Origin: Cytophagales bacterium
Lineage (GTDB): Bacteria; Bacteroidota; Bacteroidia; Cytophagales; Spirosomataceae
Direction: 5' to 3'
Length of the DNA: 64,000 nucleotides
NCBI GenBank assembly: GCA_013298025.1
Contig: JAAFJE010000001.1
Coordinates: forward strand, 310,001-374,000
Shown here: positions 1-8,598 of the stretch, in pieces
How the letters are laid out: each line of letters starts with the position of its first letter
Numbering within the stretch: the stretch's first letter is position 1
Notes under the pieces: model-generated
Seen by the model: only the letters and a program-made list of their open reading frames with translations
What the model was told of the DNA's origin: nothing
Databases searched by the model: none
Translations under genes and position numbers: made by a program

Positions 1-1208
1 CCTACCGCACGCAAGTTGATTTACAACAATTGGCTTTCAAATGCTCATGTCCTTCTTTCAAATTTCCTTGCAAACACGGTTTAGGCTTGCTACTGGCTTT
101 TGCTTCGCAAGCTACTGCTTTTGAAGCTGATGCAAGCGAACCCGATTGGGTAAAAGAATGGCTCGACAAGCGTCAAGCCAAAGCCGAAAAAGAAGAAAAA
201 AAAGCGGAACAAACACCCGAAAGCACCGAAGCCAACGAGGCAAAAGCCCAAAAAGCCAAGGAAAAACGCCAGCAACAACGCCTCAGCCAAGTAGAAACAG
301 GCATAGACGAGCTACGCTTGTGGCTCAAAGATTTGGTACGAGTAGGGCTGCTCGATTTGCCCAACAAAAATACCCGTTTTTTCGACCAAGTAATTGCCCG
401 CATGGTCGATGCTAAAGCCACAGGATTGGCCGCCAAAATACGTGCCTTGCGTGAATTGAACTATACCAACGATGCTTGGCAAACACAGGCATTGGGCATT
501 ATTGCCGAAACGTTTCTGTTGCTAGAAGCGTACCGCAATCTCGATAAGCAAAACCCTGTTTTTCAACAAAATATCAAAAATCTGATTGGTTGGAGTCAAT
601 CGTCGAAAGATTTATTACAAGACGAGCAGGCCGAAACCATACAAGATACATGGGTTGCCCTAGGGCACGAAGAAGTAGAAACCGAGGGTATTCTTACACA
701 TCGCACGTGGCTTTGGGGCTTGCAGAGCAATCGCACGGCATTGGTTTTGCATTTTGTTACGCCTTATGCCCCACCGCCAGCGTTGATTCCGATAGGTCAT
801 ATTTTTAGGGCTATATTGGCATTTTTCCCAGCCGTTGTTCCACAGCGAGCCATCATCAAGCAAAGCTTGGAAAATGTAAAAACAATCCCACAATTGCCCC
901 AAAGTTGCTCGTCTTGGGAAGAAGCCCTCCAATACCAAAGTAAGGCTACGGCACTATTGCCCTTGGTCAGCGATTTGCCCGTTGTTGTTCAACAAGTGCG
1001 GCTCATGACGCATGAGCAACAACTGTATTTATGCGACCACACGTGGCGGTACTTACGCCTGAGTGCCAGCGTAGTCCCTAAAACCTTGCATAAGATGTTT
1101 GCCCATGCAGGCAATAATCCAGTGCTATTGGCAGGAATCTTGCGACAAGACGGCTTCTTGCCTTTAGGTTATTTTGAATCGAATCGCTATATTTTTCTTG
1201 CCTCATGA
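1..1208 (+). CDS. SWIM zinc-finger protein (5' end cut by window)
   Basis: The reading frame is open from the first bases of the window, so the TTG start offered by the ORF track is only an edge effect and the N-terminus lies upstream. The visible part begins inside a SWIM zinc finger (CSCPSFKFPCKH, the CxC-x6-CxH pattern), a fold that usually binds DNA or protein. It is followed by a charged Glu/Lys/Gln-rich linker and a helical region of about 300 residues without a motif I recognise. The stop overlaps the start of the DUF5691 gene (ATGA). SWIM proteins in this position are known partners of DUF5691, MoxR ATPase, DUF5682 and VWA genes; the molecular role is not established. SWIM assignment is firm, function is open. 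Confidence 0.85.
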   Translation, partial: YRTQVDLQQLAFKCSCPSFKFPCKHGLGLLLAFASQATAFEADASEPDWVKEWLDKRQAKAEKEEKKAEQTPESTEANEAKAQKAKEKRQQQRLSQVETGIDELRLWLKDLVRVGLLDLPNKNTRFFDQVIARMVDAKATGLAAKIRALRELNYTNDAWQTQALGIIAETFLLLEAYRNLDKQNPVFQQNIKNLIGWSQSSKDLLQDEQAETIQDTWVALGHEEVETEGILTHRTWLWGLQSNRTALVLHFVTPYAPPPALIPIGHIFRAILAFFPAVVPQRAIIKQSLENVKTIPQLPQSCSSWEEALQYQSKATALLPLVSDLPVVVQQVRLMTHEQQLYLCDHTWRYLRLSASVVPKTLHKMFAHAGNNPVLLAGILRQDGFLPLGYFESNRYIFLAS

Positions 1209-2788
1209 TACCACATATCCTTCGCACAGCACTTTTTGGTACTGAAAAACAAAGCCTTGACACCCAAACTTTACCGAATGCCTTGCAAGCCTCGCTTGCC
1301 CGTATTGCTACGCAAGAAGCCGAAACCGTTCTTTTGCAAGCCATTACGTTGAGTCATTTTTATGAAGAATCGGGTAGAAAGCCCCCCATTTTTGAAGGCA
1401 ACCAAAACCCCGAAATCATTGTAGAAGAACAAGCCGAAGCCCCCGAAGTATATCAACAATTGTACCCAAGCATCAAAGAGCTACCACCCTTTGCTCGCTT
1501 TGCTTGTATGTATGCTTGGCTCGATGGTTTTGTACGCCTCGGTGCTATTCCTTCGCCCGACAATACCATTACGCTTTTGAGCGATTTTACAAATTATCCG
1601 CAACACATTCAAGCCAAAATTGCTTTGTGTTTAGGCAAAAAAGGGCGAATGCTCTTGCCTTTTTATAGCGATTTTCAAGCAGAAGAAACCCAACCCGATG
1701 CCCAAATATGGGAAGAAGGAAAGCTAAAAGAACGAAGACTTGTTTTTCAAAAATTACGGCAACAAAATCCAGCAGAAGCCATTGCTTTATTAGAAAAAAC
1801 ATGGCAAACCGAAACCCTTCCTGAAAAAAAAGCTTTTCTCGAAGAAATTGCTAAAACGTTGGTTTCAAGCGATATAGCTTTTTTAGAAAATCTTTGGTTG
1901 ATGTTTGCCTTTAAAAGTCAAGAGAAAAAAGCCCACAAAGAAATCCGTTGGCTGCTCACGGGCTTACTCATGCGTTTTACCACATCAAATGTATATCAGC
2001 AATTGACAAACGAGCTAAAAACGTATGTACAAGCTGAAAAAAGCAAAGGCGTATTGGGCTGGGTGGGTAAAACCGAACTAAGCTTTGCCTTGCCCACCAG
2101 CGACGATGCCTTTTTCAATGCCCAAAGTATGGAAGAGCGTTGGGGCTTGCTTACGCCAAAAGACTACGACAACCTGCCTTCGGCACATACCTATTGGCTG
2201 AGTAATTTGTTGGAGATTATACCCATGAATTTCTGGGAAAATGTTTTACAAAAAAATACCGAAGAAGTGGTAAAATACTGGCAACAAGACCTTTATTGTC
2301 ACAGCATAGACCGAAAGAAATATCCTTTTTTGCAAAAAGCACTCATCCAAAACGCCTTACATTTTGGTAATCAGCACTTGGCATCAGTTTTATGTCAGCA
2401 AAAAGACTGGGTAAATTTTGCGTCGGTCCTACCCTTATTGTCGCAAGCCGAGCGAGAAAAGTTGATACTCCAACACAAAGTACATACCGATGCGTTTATC
2501 CTCAATACTTGTTTTGAAGGTACGCAAGAAATATGGTCGATTCATTTTTCAAAAGAAATCATCAAAGCTTGTCATGAGCTTATATTCAAAAGAAGTGGTT
2601 ATATTTCAGAAGCACTTATAGCCCTGTTATCGGCACACTTACACCCGTCGAGTATTGCATTTTTAGAGAGCCTCGACACATCCATCGGACAGCATCAGCA
2701 TTTGCGGTTGCATTGGCAACAACGCATCGTCGATACATTAGTAATGAATTCAGCAATCAGAGAAAAAATAGCAACCCTCACACAATGA
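1205..2788 (+). CDS. DUF5691 family protein
   Basis: This 527-residue protein has no signal peptide or membrane segment and reads as a largely alpha-helical, possibly HEAT-like, cytoplasmic protein. Length, the N-terminal pattern (start followed by LRTALFGTEKQ) and position between a SWIM protein and a MoxR ATPase fit DUF5691. The ATG overlaps the upstream stop (ATGA) and its own TGA overlaps the next ATG in the same way, so the three genes are almost certainly translationally coupled. No catalytic motif is visible. It may be a scaffold or adaptor for the ATPase/VWA pair, but that is inference from context. Confidence 0.75.
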   Translation: MIPHILRTALFGTEKQSLDTQTLPNALQASLARIATQEAETVLLQAITLSHFYEESGRKPPIFEGNQNPEIIVEEQAEAPEVYQQLYPSIKELPPFARFACMYAWLDGFVRLGAIPSPDNTITLLSDFTNYPQHIQAKIALCLGKKGRMLLPFYSDFQAEETQPDAQIWEEGKLKERRLVFQKLRQQNPAEAIALLEKTWQTETLPEKKAFLEEIAKTLVSSDIAFLENLWLMFAFKSQEKKAHKEIRWLLTGLLMRFTTSNVYQQLTNELKTYVQAEKSKGVLGWVGKTELSFALPTSDDAFFNAQSMEERWGLLTPKDYDNLPSAHTYWLSNLLEIIPMNFWENVLQKNTEEVVKYWQQDLYCHSIDRKKYPFLQKALIQNALHFGNQHLASVLCQQKDWVNFASVLPLLSQAEREKLILQHKVHTDAFILNTCFEGTQEIWSIHFSKEIIKACHELIFKRSGYISEALIALLSAHLHPSSIAFLESLDTSIGQHQHLRLHWQQRIVDTLVMNSAIREKIATLTQ

Positions 2789-3864
2789 ACCTTTTACGTC
2801 AACACGCCGAAGAGCAATTTGCTCACGAATTAGCCGAATTAAAACGCCATGATTCGGGTCATTTACCACCCAATTGGCAACTTTCGCCTCAATCTGTAGT
2901 GACCTATCTGATGGGAGGAAAATTGCGGAATGGCTTCGAGGTAAGTTCCAAATACATTGGCGACCGCCGTTTGATGGAAATAGCCGTAGCAACCCTTACC
3001 ACCGACCGAGCCTTGTTGCTCTATGGCTTGCCAGGCACAGCCAAGTCGTGGGTATCAGAGCATTTGGCGGCCGCCATTTCAGGCAATTCTACTTTATTGA
3101 TACAAGGTACGGCTGGCACAAGCGAAGAATCCATCCGCTATGGTTGGAATTACGCCCGATTATTGGCAGAAGGCCCTTCGGAAAACGCTTTGGTAGCAAC
3201 GCCTATGATGAAGGCGATGCAAACAGGTAAAATCGCTCGTATAGAAGAACTTACCCGTATTGGTTCTGATGTGCAAGACACGCTGATTACGATTTTATCG
3301 GAAAAAACCTTGCCCATTCCTGAGCTCAATAGCGAGATACAAGCAGTGAAAGGATTCAATGTAATAGCCACGGCAAACAACCGTGATAAAGGTGTAAATG
3401 AACTTTCGGGAGCCTTGAAACGTCGTTTCAATACAGTTATTTTACCCGTTCCCGACTCTATTGCCGAAGAAGTTGCCATTGTTCGTCAGCGTGTAGCAGG
3501 CTTGGCGAGTAGCCTAGAAATTCCAGCTCAAGCCCCCGCTTTACAAGAAATTCAACGCATTGTAAGAATTTTCAGAGAACTGAGAAATGGCGTAACAGAA
3601 GACGGTAAAACCCGACTCAAAACACCTAGCAGTACTTTGAGTACGGCAGAAGCCATTTCGGTTGTCAACAACGGACTCGCCCTTGCCGCCCATTTTGGCG
3701 ATGGTAAAATGAACGCCCACGACCTAGCTTCTGGTATCATCGGTGCAGTAATCAAAGACCCTGTACAAGATAGCGTTGTGTGGAAAGAATACCTAGAAAC
3801 GGTCGTAAAAACACGTGACGACTGGAAAGATATTTATAGAGCCTGTAGAGAAATATCAAGATAA
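2785..3864 (+). CDS. MoxR-type AAA+ ATPase
   Basis: The ORF track starts at 2713, but the ATG at 2785 overlaps the DUF5691 stop (ATGA), repeats the coupling seen upstream and removes a 76-base overlap, giving 359 residues. Walker A is GLPGTAKS (about 81-88). A RIEELTRI segment stands at the Walker B position, followed by ATANNRDKG at sensor 1 and an LKRRFN arginine-finger region. MoxR ATPases act with VWA proteins as chaperone-like remodelling or metal-insertion machines; the VWA partner is encoded at 10849. The usual next gene, DUF5682, is displaced here by three nuclease-like genes. Substrate unknown. Confidence 0.88.
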   Translation: MNLLRQHAEEQFAHELAELKRHDSGHLPPNWQLSPQSVVTYLMGGKLRNGFEVSSKYIGDRRLMEIAVATLTTDRALLLYGLPGTAKSWVSEHLAAAISGNSTLLIQGTAGTSEESIRYGWNYARLLAEGPSENALVATPMMKAMQTGKIARIEELTRIGSDVQDTLITILSEKTLPIPELNSEIQAVKGFNVIATANNRDKGVNELSGALKRRFNTVILPVPDSIAEEVAIVRQRVAGLASSLEIPAQAPALQEIQRIVRIFRELRNGVTEDGKTRLKTPSSTLSTAEAISVVNNGLALAAHFGDGKMNAHDLASGIIGAVIKDPVQDSVVWKEYLETVVKTRDDWKDIYRACREISR

Positions 3865-3939
3865 AGCTTTGATTTACAAAGCGTTTAAATAGACAAATGA
3901 TTTCACATTTAAAGTGTCTTTTTATTATTGACAAAAGTG

Positions 3940-3947
3940 TAAATTTG
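3940..3947 (+). promoter_or_regulatory. Candidate Bacteroidota -7 box before the PD-(D/E)XK trio
   Basis: TAAATTTG matches the Bacteroidota -7 consensus TAnnTTTG and ends 18 bases before the first ATG of the trio. The -33 element is poor (only a T-rich stretch near 3919-3925). If real, the inserted genes can be transcribed apart from the surrounding cluster. Confidence 0.35.
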
Positions 3948-3965
3948 TCTAAAGAATGGTGAGTT

Positions 3966-5483
3966 ATGATACAGAAATATCCAGTAGGCATTCAAGATTT
4001 TGGTGAGATACGTACAGGTGGATATTTGTACGTGGACAAAACGGCGTTTGTCCATACGCTCGTAACGCAAGGGAAATATTACTTTCTTTCTCGTCCACGG
4101 AGATTTGGCAAGTCTTTGTTTATTAGTACTTTAGAATATTTGTTTCTGGCTAAAAAAGAACTTTTCAAAGGCTTATTCATCGAAGATAAATGGAATTGGG
4201 AACAAACTTTTCCGATAATCAGGATTTCTTTTAGTAATATCGGACACAAAGAAAAAGGGCTTTATCGGGCTATCGACGAGCAATTGGATAACCTCGCAGA
4301 GAGTTACGAAATTGTTTTGCGAGAACAGATTATCAGTGGAAAGTTTAAAGAACTCATTGAAAAACTTTCAGAAAGTCGGGGCAAAGTGGTAGTGCTAATC
4401 GACGAATACGACCGTCCCATCATTGATTATTTGGGAGAAGACACCGCCAAAGCCATTGAGAATCGGGACATCATGAAGGTATTTTATTCCATTTTGAAAG
4501 ATGCCGATCCTCATTTGAAATTGGTCTTTATTACGGGCGTTTCTAAGTTTTCGAGGGTGAGTATTTTTTCTGATTTGAATAATTTAGATGATATAACCAT
4601 TGACTATCGTTTCGCTGGTTGTTGTGGAATCACCGAACAAGAATTAGAAAATAATTTTGCAGAAGAGCTTCAAATATTTGATAAACAGGGGATTAAAGAA
4701 TGGTACAATGGTTATTCTTGGGATTTGGAAGTGAGTGTTTACAATCCATTTTCCTTGTTAAATTTCTTTACCAAAAAGAAATTTCATAACTACTGGTTCG
4801 ATACGGGCACGCCTACGTTTCTCATCAAACTCGCCAAGCAAATTCATTTATATGATTTCGAGAACAAAGAGACAAGCCTTTCTCATTTGAACTCCTACGA
4901 CCTCGAACGCTTGGAGTTGATACCGCTGATGTTCCAAACGGGTTATCTTACGTTCAAAAGTTACGATGAAGAAGGCGATATTTATACCTTGGGTTTTCCC
5001 AATAAAGAAGTCAAAAAGTCGTACTTAGAAGTGCTGTTAGATGCCGTGCGAGAATACCCCAGCGACCAAGGCATTGTATTTGTCAATGAGTTAAGGAAAA
5101 CACTTTTGGCAGGCAATATCGACAAATTGGAAAGTATTTTGAACTCCCTTTTCAAATCGTTGCCTTATGAACTTTGGCAAAAGGAGAATGAACATTTTTA
5201 TCATGCCATCATTCATTTAGCGTTCACGTTGTTAGGCGTTTATGTACAATCAGAAGTACAAACTTCCGACGGTAGAATGGACGCATTAGTACGGCTGAAG
5301 GAGTATATTTATTGCTTTGAATTTAAGTTGGATGGCTCGGCAGAGGAGGCTCTCAAGCAAATCAAGGACAAAGGTTATCTGCAACCCTTTGCCCAAGAAG
5401 GGAAGAAATTGATAGGCATAGGCATTAATTTTTCTACTGAAAAGAAGAGGGTAGAGGCATTGAAGTGGGAGGAAATAGCATAA
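3966..5483 (+). CDS. AAA-ATPase-like / PD-(D/E)XK protein, copy 1 of 3
   Basis: This 505-residue protein has the two-part architecture of the AAA-ATPase_like plus PDDEXK_9 family. The N-terminal half holds the family's P-loop variant RPRRFGKS (43-50), Walker B VVVLIDEYDR (141-150) and a TGVSKFSRVSIFSDL sensor region (190-204). The C-terminal domain shows the nuclease-fold residues GRMD (436-439) and FEFK (451-454), that is D-x11-ExK. The family is abundant in Bacteroidota, often in several copies, and its function is not experimentally settled. The copy differs from copies 2 and 3 at residues ~96-137. It lies 101 bases after the MoxR stop. Nuclease fold is well supported; activity is not shown. 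Confidence 0.9.
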   Translation: MIQKYPVGIQDFGEIRTGGYLYVDKTAFVHTLVTQGKYYFLSRPRRFGKSLFISTLEYLFLAKKELFKGLFIEDKWNWEQTFPIIRISFSNIGHKEKGLYRAIDEQLDNLAESYEIVLREQIISGKFKELIEKLSESRGKVVVLIDEYDRPIIDYLGEDTAKAIENRDIMKVFYSILKDADPHLKLVFITGVSKFSRVSIFSDLNNLDDITIDYRFAGCCGITEQELENNFAEELQIFDKQGIKEWYNGYSWDLEVSVYNPFSLLNFFTKKKFHNYWFDTGTPTFLIKLAKQIHLYDFENKETSLSHLNSYDLERLELIPLMFQTGYLTFKSYDEEGDIYTLGFPNKEVKKSYLEVLLDAVREYPSDQGIVFVNELRKTLLAGNIDKLESILNSLFKSLPYELWQKENEHFYHAIIHLAFTLLGVYVQSEVQTSDGRMDALVRLKEYIYCFEFKLDGSAEEALKQIKDKGYLQPFAQEGKKLIGIGINFSTEKKRVEALKWEEIA

Positions 5484-5498
5484 AACGTAGCTAAGACA

Positions 5499-7016
5499 AT
5501 GATACAAAAATATCCAGTAGGCATTCAAGATTTCGGTGAGATACGTACAGGTGGATATTTGTACGTGGACAAAACGGCATTTGTCCATACACTCGTGACA
5601 CAAGGGAAATACTACTTTCTCTCTCGTCCACGGAGATTTGGCAAATCATTGTTTATTAGCACCTTAGAATGTTTATTTCTGGCTAAAAAAGAACTTTTCA
5701 AAGGCTTATTCATAGAAGACAAATGGAATTGGGAACAAACTTTTCCGATAATCAGGATTTCTTTTAGCAATATCGGACACAAATCGTTAGGCTTAAATGA
5801 GGCAATAGATACACATTTAGAAGAAATCGCAAAAGAGTATGGCATTGTATTTTCTGCTAAAACCATTGACCAAAAGTTCAAAGAATTAATTGTTTCTCTT
5901 TCGGCAAGTCGGGGCAAAGTGGTAGTGTTAATCGACGAATACGACCGCCCTATCATTGATTATTTGGGCGAAGACACCGCCAAAGCTATTGAGAATCGGG
6001 ATATTATGAAGATATTTTATTCGATTTTGAAAGATGCCGACCCTCATTTGAAATTGGTCTTTATCACAGGCGTTTCTAAGTTTTCGAGGGTGAGTATTTT
6101 TTCTGATTTGAATAATTTAGATGATATAACCATTGACTATCGTTTTGCTGGTTGTTGTGGAATTACTGAACAAGAATTAGAAAATAATTTCGCAGAAGAG
6201 CTTCAAGTGTTTGATAAACAAGGAATTAAAGAATGGTACAATGGTTATTCTTGGGATTTGGAAGTGAGTGTTTACAATCCATTTTCCTTGTTTAATTTTT
6301 TTACCAAAAAGAAATTTAAAAACTATTGGTTCGATACAGGCACGCCTACGTTTCTCATTAAGCTTGCCAAACAAATATATTTGTATGATTTTGAAAACAA
6401 AGAGACAAGCCTTTCGCACCTTAACTCTTACGACCTCGAACGCTTGGAATTGATACCCTTGATGTTCCAAACGGGCTATCTTACTTTCAAAAGTTACGAT
6501 GAAGAAGGTGATATTTACACTTTAGGATTTCCGAATAAAGAAGTCAAAAAATCGTACTTAGAAGTGCTGCTAGATGCCGTGCGAGAATACCCCAGCGACC
6601 AAGGCGTTGTGCTAGTTAATGAGTTAAGAAAGACACTTCTAGCTGGCAATATCGACAAGTTGGAAAGTATTCTAAACTCCCTTTTCAAATCGTTGCCGTA
6701 TGAACTTTGGCAAAAGGAGAATGAACATTTTTACCATGCGATTATTCATTTAGCGTTCACGTTATTAGGTGTTTATGTGCAATCAGAAGTACAGACCTCC
6801 GATGGCAGGATGGATGCGTTGGTGCGGATGAAGGAGTATATTTATTGCTTTGAATTTAAGCTAGACGGCTCGGCAGAGGAGGCACTAGCACAAATCAAGG
6901 ACAAAGGTTATTTGCAACCTTTTGCCCAAGAAGATAGGAAAAAGATAGCTGTGGGGATTAATTTTTCGAGTGAAAAGAAGAAGGTAGAAGCCCTGAAGTG
7001 GGAGGAAATAGCATAA
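5499..7016 (+). CDS. AAA-ATPase-like / PD-(D/E)XK protein, copy 2 of 3
   Basis: This has the same length (505 residues) and architecture as copy 1, with P-loop variant RPRRFGKS, Walker B LIDEYDRP and the nuclease motifs GRMD and FEFK intact. It starts 15 bases after copy 1, and the spacer (AACGTAGCTAAGA plus two bases) is repeated almost exactly before copy 3. The copy looks like a mosaic: residues ~96-137 match copy 3, while residues ~208-272 match copy 1. All three copies keep every visible catalytic residue, so none looks like a decaying duplicate. Confidence 0.9.
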   Translation: MIQKYPVGIQDFGEIRTGGYLYVDKTAFVHTLVTQGKYYFLSRPRRFGKSLFISTLECLFLAKKELFKGLFIEDKWNWEQTFPIIRISFSNIGHKSLGLNEAIDTHLEEIAKEYGIVFSAKTIDQKFKELIVSLSASRGKVVVLIDEYDRPIIDYLGEDTAKAIENRDIMKIFYSILKDADPHLKLVFITGVSKFSRVSIFSDLNNLDDITIDYRFAGCCGITEQELENNFAEELQVFDKQGIKEWYNGYSWDLEVSVYNPFSLFNFFTKKKFKNYWFDTGTPTFLIKLAKQIYLYDFENKETSLSHLNSYDLERLELIPLMFQTGYLTFKSYDEEGDIYTLGFPNKEVKKSYLEVLLDAVREYPSDQGVVLVNELRKTLLAGNIDKLESILNSLFKSLPYELWQKENEHFYHAIIHLAFTLLGVYVQSEVQTSDGRMDALVRMKEYIYCFEFKLDGSAEEALAQIKDKGYLQPFAQEDRKKIAVGINFSSEKKKVEALKWEEIA

Positions 7017-7031
7017 AACGTAGCTAAGAAA

Positions 7032-8549
7032 ATGATACAAAAATATCCAGTAGGCATTCAAGATTTCGGTGAGATACGTACAGGTGGATATTTGTACGTG
7101 GACAAAACGGCGTTTGTTCATACACTGGTGACTCAAGGAAAGTATTACTTTCTTTCTCGTCCACGAAGATTTGGCAAGTCTTTGTTTATTAGCACTTTAG
7201 AATGTTTATTTCTGGCTAAAAAAGAACTTTTCAAAGGCTTATATATCGAAGACAAATGGAATTGGGAACAAACTTTTCCCATAATCAGAATCTCTTTTAG
7301 TAATATCGGACATAAATCGTTAGGCTTAAAAGAGGCAATAGACACCCGTTTAGACGAAATTGCAAAAGAGTATGGCATCACGTTTTCTGCTAAAACTATC
7401 GACCAAAAGTTCAAAGAATTAATTGTTTCTCTCTCCGCAAGTCGAGGCAAAGTGGTGGTATTAATCGACGAATACGACCGTCCTATCATTGATTATTTGG
7501 GTGAAGACACAGCCAAAGCTATTGAGAATCGGGATATTATGAAGATATTTTATTCGATTTTGAAAGATGCCGACCCTCATTTGAAATTGGTCTTTATCAC
7601 AGGCGTTTCTAAGTTTTCGAGGGTGAGTATTTTTTCTGATTTGAATAATTTGACCGATATAACGCTTAGTCATCACTTTTCAGCAAGTTGTGGTATTTCA
7701 GAAACTGAATTAGAAACTTATTTTCAAGAAGAATTAAAGATTTACGACAAAGAAAAAATACGAGCGTGGTACAATGGTTACTCGTGGGATTTAGCCGTGC
7801 GTGTATATAATCCTTTCTCTTTGATGCACTTTTTTAGAGAAGGTAAATTTCATAATTACTGGTTCGATACGGGCATGCCTACGTTTCTCATCAAACTCGC
7901 CAAGCAAATTCATTTATATGATTTCGAGAACAAAGAGACAAGCCTTTCGCACCTTAACTCTTACGACCTCGAACGCTTGGAGTTGATACCCTTGATGTTC
8001 CAAACGGGTTATCTTACGTTCAAAAGTTACGATGAAGAGGGCGATATTTATACCTTGGGTTTTCCCAACAAAGAAGTCAAAAAGTCATACTTAGAAGTGC
8101 TGTTAGACGCTGTGCGAGAATACCCCAGCGACCAAGGTGTGGTACTTGTAAACGAGCTACGGAAAACACTCTTGGCAGGTAATATCGACAAATTGGAAAG
8201 TATTCTAAACTCCCTTTTCAAATCGTTGCCGTATGAACTTTGGCAAAAGGAGAATGAACATTTTTACCATGCGATTATTCATTTAGCGTTCACGTTATTA
8301 GGTGTTTATGTGCAATCAGAAGTACAGACCTCCGATGGCAGGATGGATGCGTTGGTGCGGATGAAGGAGTATATTTATTGCTTTGAATTTAAGCTAGACG
8401 GCTCGGCAGAGGAGGCGTTGGCACAAATCAAGGACAAAGGCTATCTGCAACCCTTTGCCCAAGAAGGAAAGAAATTGATAGGCATAGGCATTAATTTTTC
8501 GAGTGAAAAGAAGAAAGTAGAAGCCTTGAAATGGGAATTTATTGGATAG
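7032..8549 (+). CDS. AAA-ATPase-like / PD-(D/E)XK protein, copy 3 of 3
   Basis: This third 505-residue tandem copy starts 15 bases after copy 2. It keeps the P-loop variant, Walker B and PD-(D/E)XK residues. Residues ~208-272 are strongly diverged from the other two (SHHFSASCGISETELETYFQ where copies 1 and 2 read DYRFAGCCGITEQELENNFA), while the flanks are nearly identical. The last residues also differ (EFIG instead of EEIA), as expected for the terminal unit of a tandem array. DUF5682 starts 49 bases downstream. Confidence 0.9.
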   Translation: MIQKYPVGIQDFGEIRTGGYLYVDKTAFVHTLVTQGKYYFLSRPRRFGKSLFISTLECLFLAKKELFKGLYIEDKWNWEQTFPIIRISFSNIGHKSLGLKEAIDTRLDEIAKEYGITFSAKTIDQKFKELIVSLSASRGKVVVLIDEYDRPIIDYLGEDTAKAIENRDIMKIFYSILKDADPHLKLVFITGVSKFSRVSIFSDLNNLTDITLSHHFSASCGISETELETYFQEELKIYDKEKIRAWYNGYSWDLAVRVYNPFSLMHFFREGKFHNYWFDTGMPTFLIKLAKQIHLYDFENKETSLSHLNSYDLERLELIPLMFQTGYLTFKSYDEEGDIYTLGFPNKEVKKSYLEVLLDAVREYPSDQGVVLVNELRKTLLAGNIDKLESILNSLFKSLPYELWQKENEHFYHAIIHLAFTLLGVYVQSEVQTSDGRMDALVRMKEYIYCFEFKLDGSAEEALAQIKDKGYLQPFAQEGKKLIGIGINFSSEKKKVEALKWEFIG

Positions 8550-8598
8550 CTACATACATATTGATGCGAGCAATCAGGAAAGTTTTTGACAAAAATTT

